Assembly: GCA_905182995.1 (NCBI GenBank)
Contig: CAJJDP010000012.1
Span: 504,370 to 568,369 of the forward strand
Direction of reading: 5' to 3'
DNA: 64,000 nucleotides
From: Paramecium octaurelia
Lineage: Eukaryota; Ciliophora; Oligohymenophorea; Peniculida; Parameciidae
Shown: piece by piece, positions 61,601-64,000 of the stretch
Layout: the number at the start of each line of letters is the position of its first letter
Position numbering within the stretch: the first letter of the stretch is position 1
Position numbers and translations under genes: made by a program
The notes under the pieces: model-generated
Seen by the model: only the letters and a program-made list of their open reading frames with translations
Database searches by the model: none
Told to the model about the DNA's origin: nothing

Positions 61601-63189
61601 TAATTAGATGGATGTAAGAACTTAAAGCTCTATTAAACTTGGGTAATATAAATATTCAAGTAATATAAAATATTCTTATGATCCGTTTTTAAGAGTTCAA
61701 TTTCAAATCTATGGTCCTGAATTTAAACACCTGATGATAAAATTCTAGGTAAGAAAATAACCTTATAATTGCTAATTAGTGAGAGATGAGTTGTGATTTC
61801 TGTAAACAGTTTTGAAGACAATTGGATATCGGATTCTTAATTGAAATATGCAAATGAATAACTAAATATAATAACCTAAGGTTGGAATTATTTTATTAGA
61901 GGATACACTAGTAAATCTAAGATATGTCTAAAATGCATATCATTTAATCTTTTTTGTTTATGACTCTATCTAATAGGGATAATATATGAGTTTTTAGCCT
62001 GCATGAAACAATTCTTGTCTTTGGTCACTAAATCAAACATTTAAGAGTTATCATCACTTTCCAACATTTCATCTACAACTGATATGTATTAGCAGGAATC
62101 TGAGTAATTATCTAATAATTTGTAATTGAATTCAAAATCTATTCCATCCATATTAAAAAATGTAATTTTTGGTAGGTATTTCTCTTTCATTTACTTGACT
62201 TCCTCAGTTCCTTCATATTCTTCTTCTAATATTGATTCATAAAAATCACAAATTGACAATGCAAGTGGATGTATAAATGGATCTAGTATTTACAAGGAAA
62301 TATGTTTTAGAAGAAGAGTTGAGTTTAATTCTCCTTCTGTTACTTTGTTCAATAAATCATATACCATTATTATAAAATGATGTAGATCAGTGTTTTCATA
62401 GAAAAACTTCATCAAACTGTCCTTTTGATGTTCAGTCTTCTTTGGTTAATCAAAATGTCCTTAACTTTAAAATAACGAGGTATGTTATTCTATGTAATTT
62501 AAAAAGTCTTGATTCTTCATCATCAAGTTGACAATCTTTTCTCTGACAACTGTAGTGTCATAATGCATAGAGTTGCTGTTTTTAATTATATGAAATGGAT
62601 TTGGTTGCTGAAATTTAAATTGTTCTTTACTTTAAAGTTATAATCAGCATATTAGATAAAAAACTTTCTGAATAATTGAACAGCAACAACGGTGGACCTA
62701 TCATCTAGGTTTTCAGGCTACAATTAAGCACCAATTTTAAGAAATCTTCCTGTTCTAGCATCATTATTAAAAGGTGAACATTTTGAAAACATAAAGAAGA
62801 GCTCCTATAACTGATTATCTTGATAACCCTCAGTAGGTTTGCCAAACTCAGACTCTAAATAAATGAGATCATCTTCATAACAATGGCCGAATATTTACTC
62901 ATATATTTTTCCTAAATTCACATAGAATTGTCGATCCACCTTCAATTCTAATAGATATAATCTCTCGTACTTAAAGTGCGTACATAACTTAAAAAGACAC
63001 TCCACTTCAATTTGTCATCCACAGCCAGATATTGGGTGCACATCAGTAATAATGGTTTTTCCCCATTTGCAAAGAGCTCGTAATTATATGCACACTGATT
63101 CTAAAACAATAGAGGTTTACAAATACTTTGGTTTTCAAATTGTCTATGCCAGCCACTATTTAAGCATCATTTAATGTTTAATTTAACAT
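58619..63189 (-). CDS. Large protein: degenerate HDAC-like middle, kelch-like C-terminal half
   Basis: From ATG at 63187-63189 (MLNQTLNDAQIVAGIDNLKT) protein-like sequence runs to about 58619 through several 23-28 nt introns. About 61750-62170 reads in histone-deacetylase order: LPKITFFNMDG, MHFRHILDLLVYPLIKQFQP, VIIFSYSFAYF, LSSKLFTEITTHL and YKVIFLP. The HDAC active-site phrases (DVHHGNGT, GFDA, EGG) are not kept. The C-terminal half has beta-strand phrases such as WTFGGSF, AILIIGGSQNELL and LYLIGGYMGLIY, typical of kelch-type propellers. The joins near 60870-60980 and the last exon are inferred; two genes instead of one cannot be excluded. Confidence 0.5.
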
Positions 63190-63201
63190 TATTATTTATT
63201 T

Positions 63202-64000
63202 ATGAATGCAAGTTTGTAAAGTGAAACCCTTTGTTTAACCTAGTACGATAAATCAACACAAAAAAGAAACTCTTATTAGGACGAAGACCTTCAAGATTTT
63301 TAGAATGCAGAAACAATTACAATAACTAAGTATTCTAAAAATACTGATTCATCATCCGAACGGGAATCATATCCAAATCAAACATTGAATTTAACAAATT
63401 TATCTAAGAACACTCCTCGTTAACCAAGTATTGATTCCTTAAATATTAGGTCATACTGATAGTTAAATAACACTCTCACTCACATTAATGACTAAATTAA
63501 CTTAAGAGGACTCAATTAATTAAAGGAGAAGATCCATCTGATTAATGATCTAAATTGAAGAAGAGTCAGAAATATGTACTACTTCCAAACTGATATGCAT
63601 ATTCTTTTTCTTAAAAAAATTAATAAACCTGGATATTAAAATTTATCTGGTGACAATAATTCTAAAAGTTAATAGAATTTTCTAATCATTACTATAGATG
63701 TAGTTTATTATTCTATCATTTATTGAAAATACCTTACTAAATCAAATCTAAATCTTCTGATGCTAATAATCATCTCTCTTTATTTTTCTCTGGTATAGAA
63801 TTAATTTTGAATTTTTAATAGTCAATGTTTTCAAAATGTCTTATTATATTCATCTATCCTCAATAATCAAGGGTTGATGGAATTAATCCTAAGTGTCCAA
63901 ATGGTAAATAAATGATGGTATAAAATGTATGATATAATGGAGTACTGTTAATACAATATAGTGAAATATTAGGATGAATTATATAAACATAATTCTAATA
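63202..64000 (+). CDS. Partial gene, N-terminal part, unknown
   Basis: ATG at 63202, only 12 bp from the divergent start codon. The head MNASLQSETLCLTQYDKST, then SKNTDSSSERESYPNQTLNL, is polar and Ser/Thr-rich. A 22-nt GT..AG segment (about 63428-63449) gives a continuation HTDSQITLSLTLMTKLTQED. After that, hydrophobic phrases (LICIFFFLKKLINLDIKIYL) suggest membrane helices, but TGA codons interrupt the frame and later splice sites could not be settled. Probably an ion channel-like or other membrane protein with a disordered N-terminus; this is a guess. Confidence 0.4.

Overview
The window looks like macronuclear DNA of a ciliate, most likely Paramecium. The reasons are seen directly. It is AT-rich. 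Conserved proteins read through only if TAA and TAG are glutamine and TGA is the sole stop. Genes are packed tens of bases apart on both strands. Frames join only through tiny GT..AG introns, mostly 22-31 nt. Nearly all ordinary ORF calls are broken by in-frame TAA/TAG, so the gene models here were rebuilt by hand with the ciliate code and those introns. Exact ends are therefore inferences, though for most genes the spliced length is a whole number of codons.

Layout. 1-2.9 kb: end of an unknown membrane protein, a DYRK kinase, a small doubtful gene. 3.2-5.6 kb: B-box/coiled-coil/MORN gene, whose near-identical twin lies at 20.5-22.8 kb. 6.0-10.9 kb: RRP5 and a divergent LITAF-domain gene. 11-16.7 kb: three unknown proteins, an acyl-carrier-like protein and an eL43-like ribosomal protein. 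16.8-19.8 kb: DENR, a chromodomain protein, a membrane protein and GAR1. 23.7-29.8 kb: EF-hand protein, small membrane protein, FAM221-like gene, p24 cargo receptor and a PH-START-SEC14 protein. 30-36.6 kb: small unknown proteins and a CDPK. 36.8-46.8 kb: eS8, a large AGC kinase, an ArfGAP-like gene, a coiled-coil protein, a Gln-rich protein and DIM1. 46.8-53 kb: transportin-like importin and a secreted Cys-rich protein with a crystallin-like end, interrupted by a 917-N gap. 53.2-57.5 kb: tandem ketoacyl reductase-like SDRs, an unknown protein and a DHHC acyltransferase. 58.6-63.2 kb: one large protein with a degenerate HDAC-like middle and a kelch-like end. 63.2 kb on: start of an unknown gene.

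Functional links are loose, as expected for eukaryotic DNA. Several genes serve ribosome production or translation (RRP5, GAR1, eS8, eL43-like, DENR), others mRNA splicing (DIM1), nuclear import (transportin), secretory traffic (p24, ArfGAP-like, DHHC) and signalling (DYRK, CDPK, AGC kinase). Neighbours are often divergent with 12-40 bp between start codons, so promoters must be very short or shared.

No tRNA, rRNA, CRISPR array, transposon or virus-like element was recognised. The most interesting items are proteins with conserved folds but altered active or metal-binding residues (HDAC-like, ACP-like, eL43-like, EAHC-type DHHC), a FAM221-like gene with two in-frame TGAs at conserved positions, a PH-START-SEC14 fusion, and the 2.35 kb duplication carrying a divergent patch.
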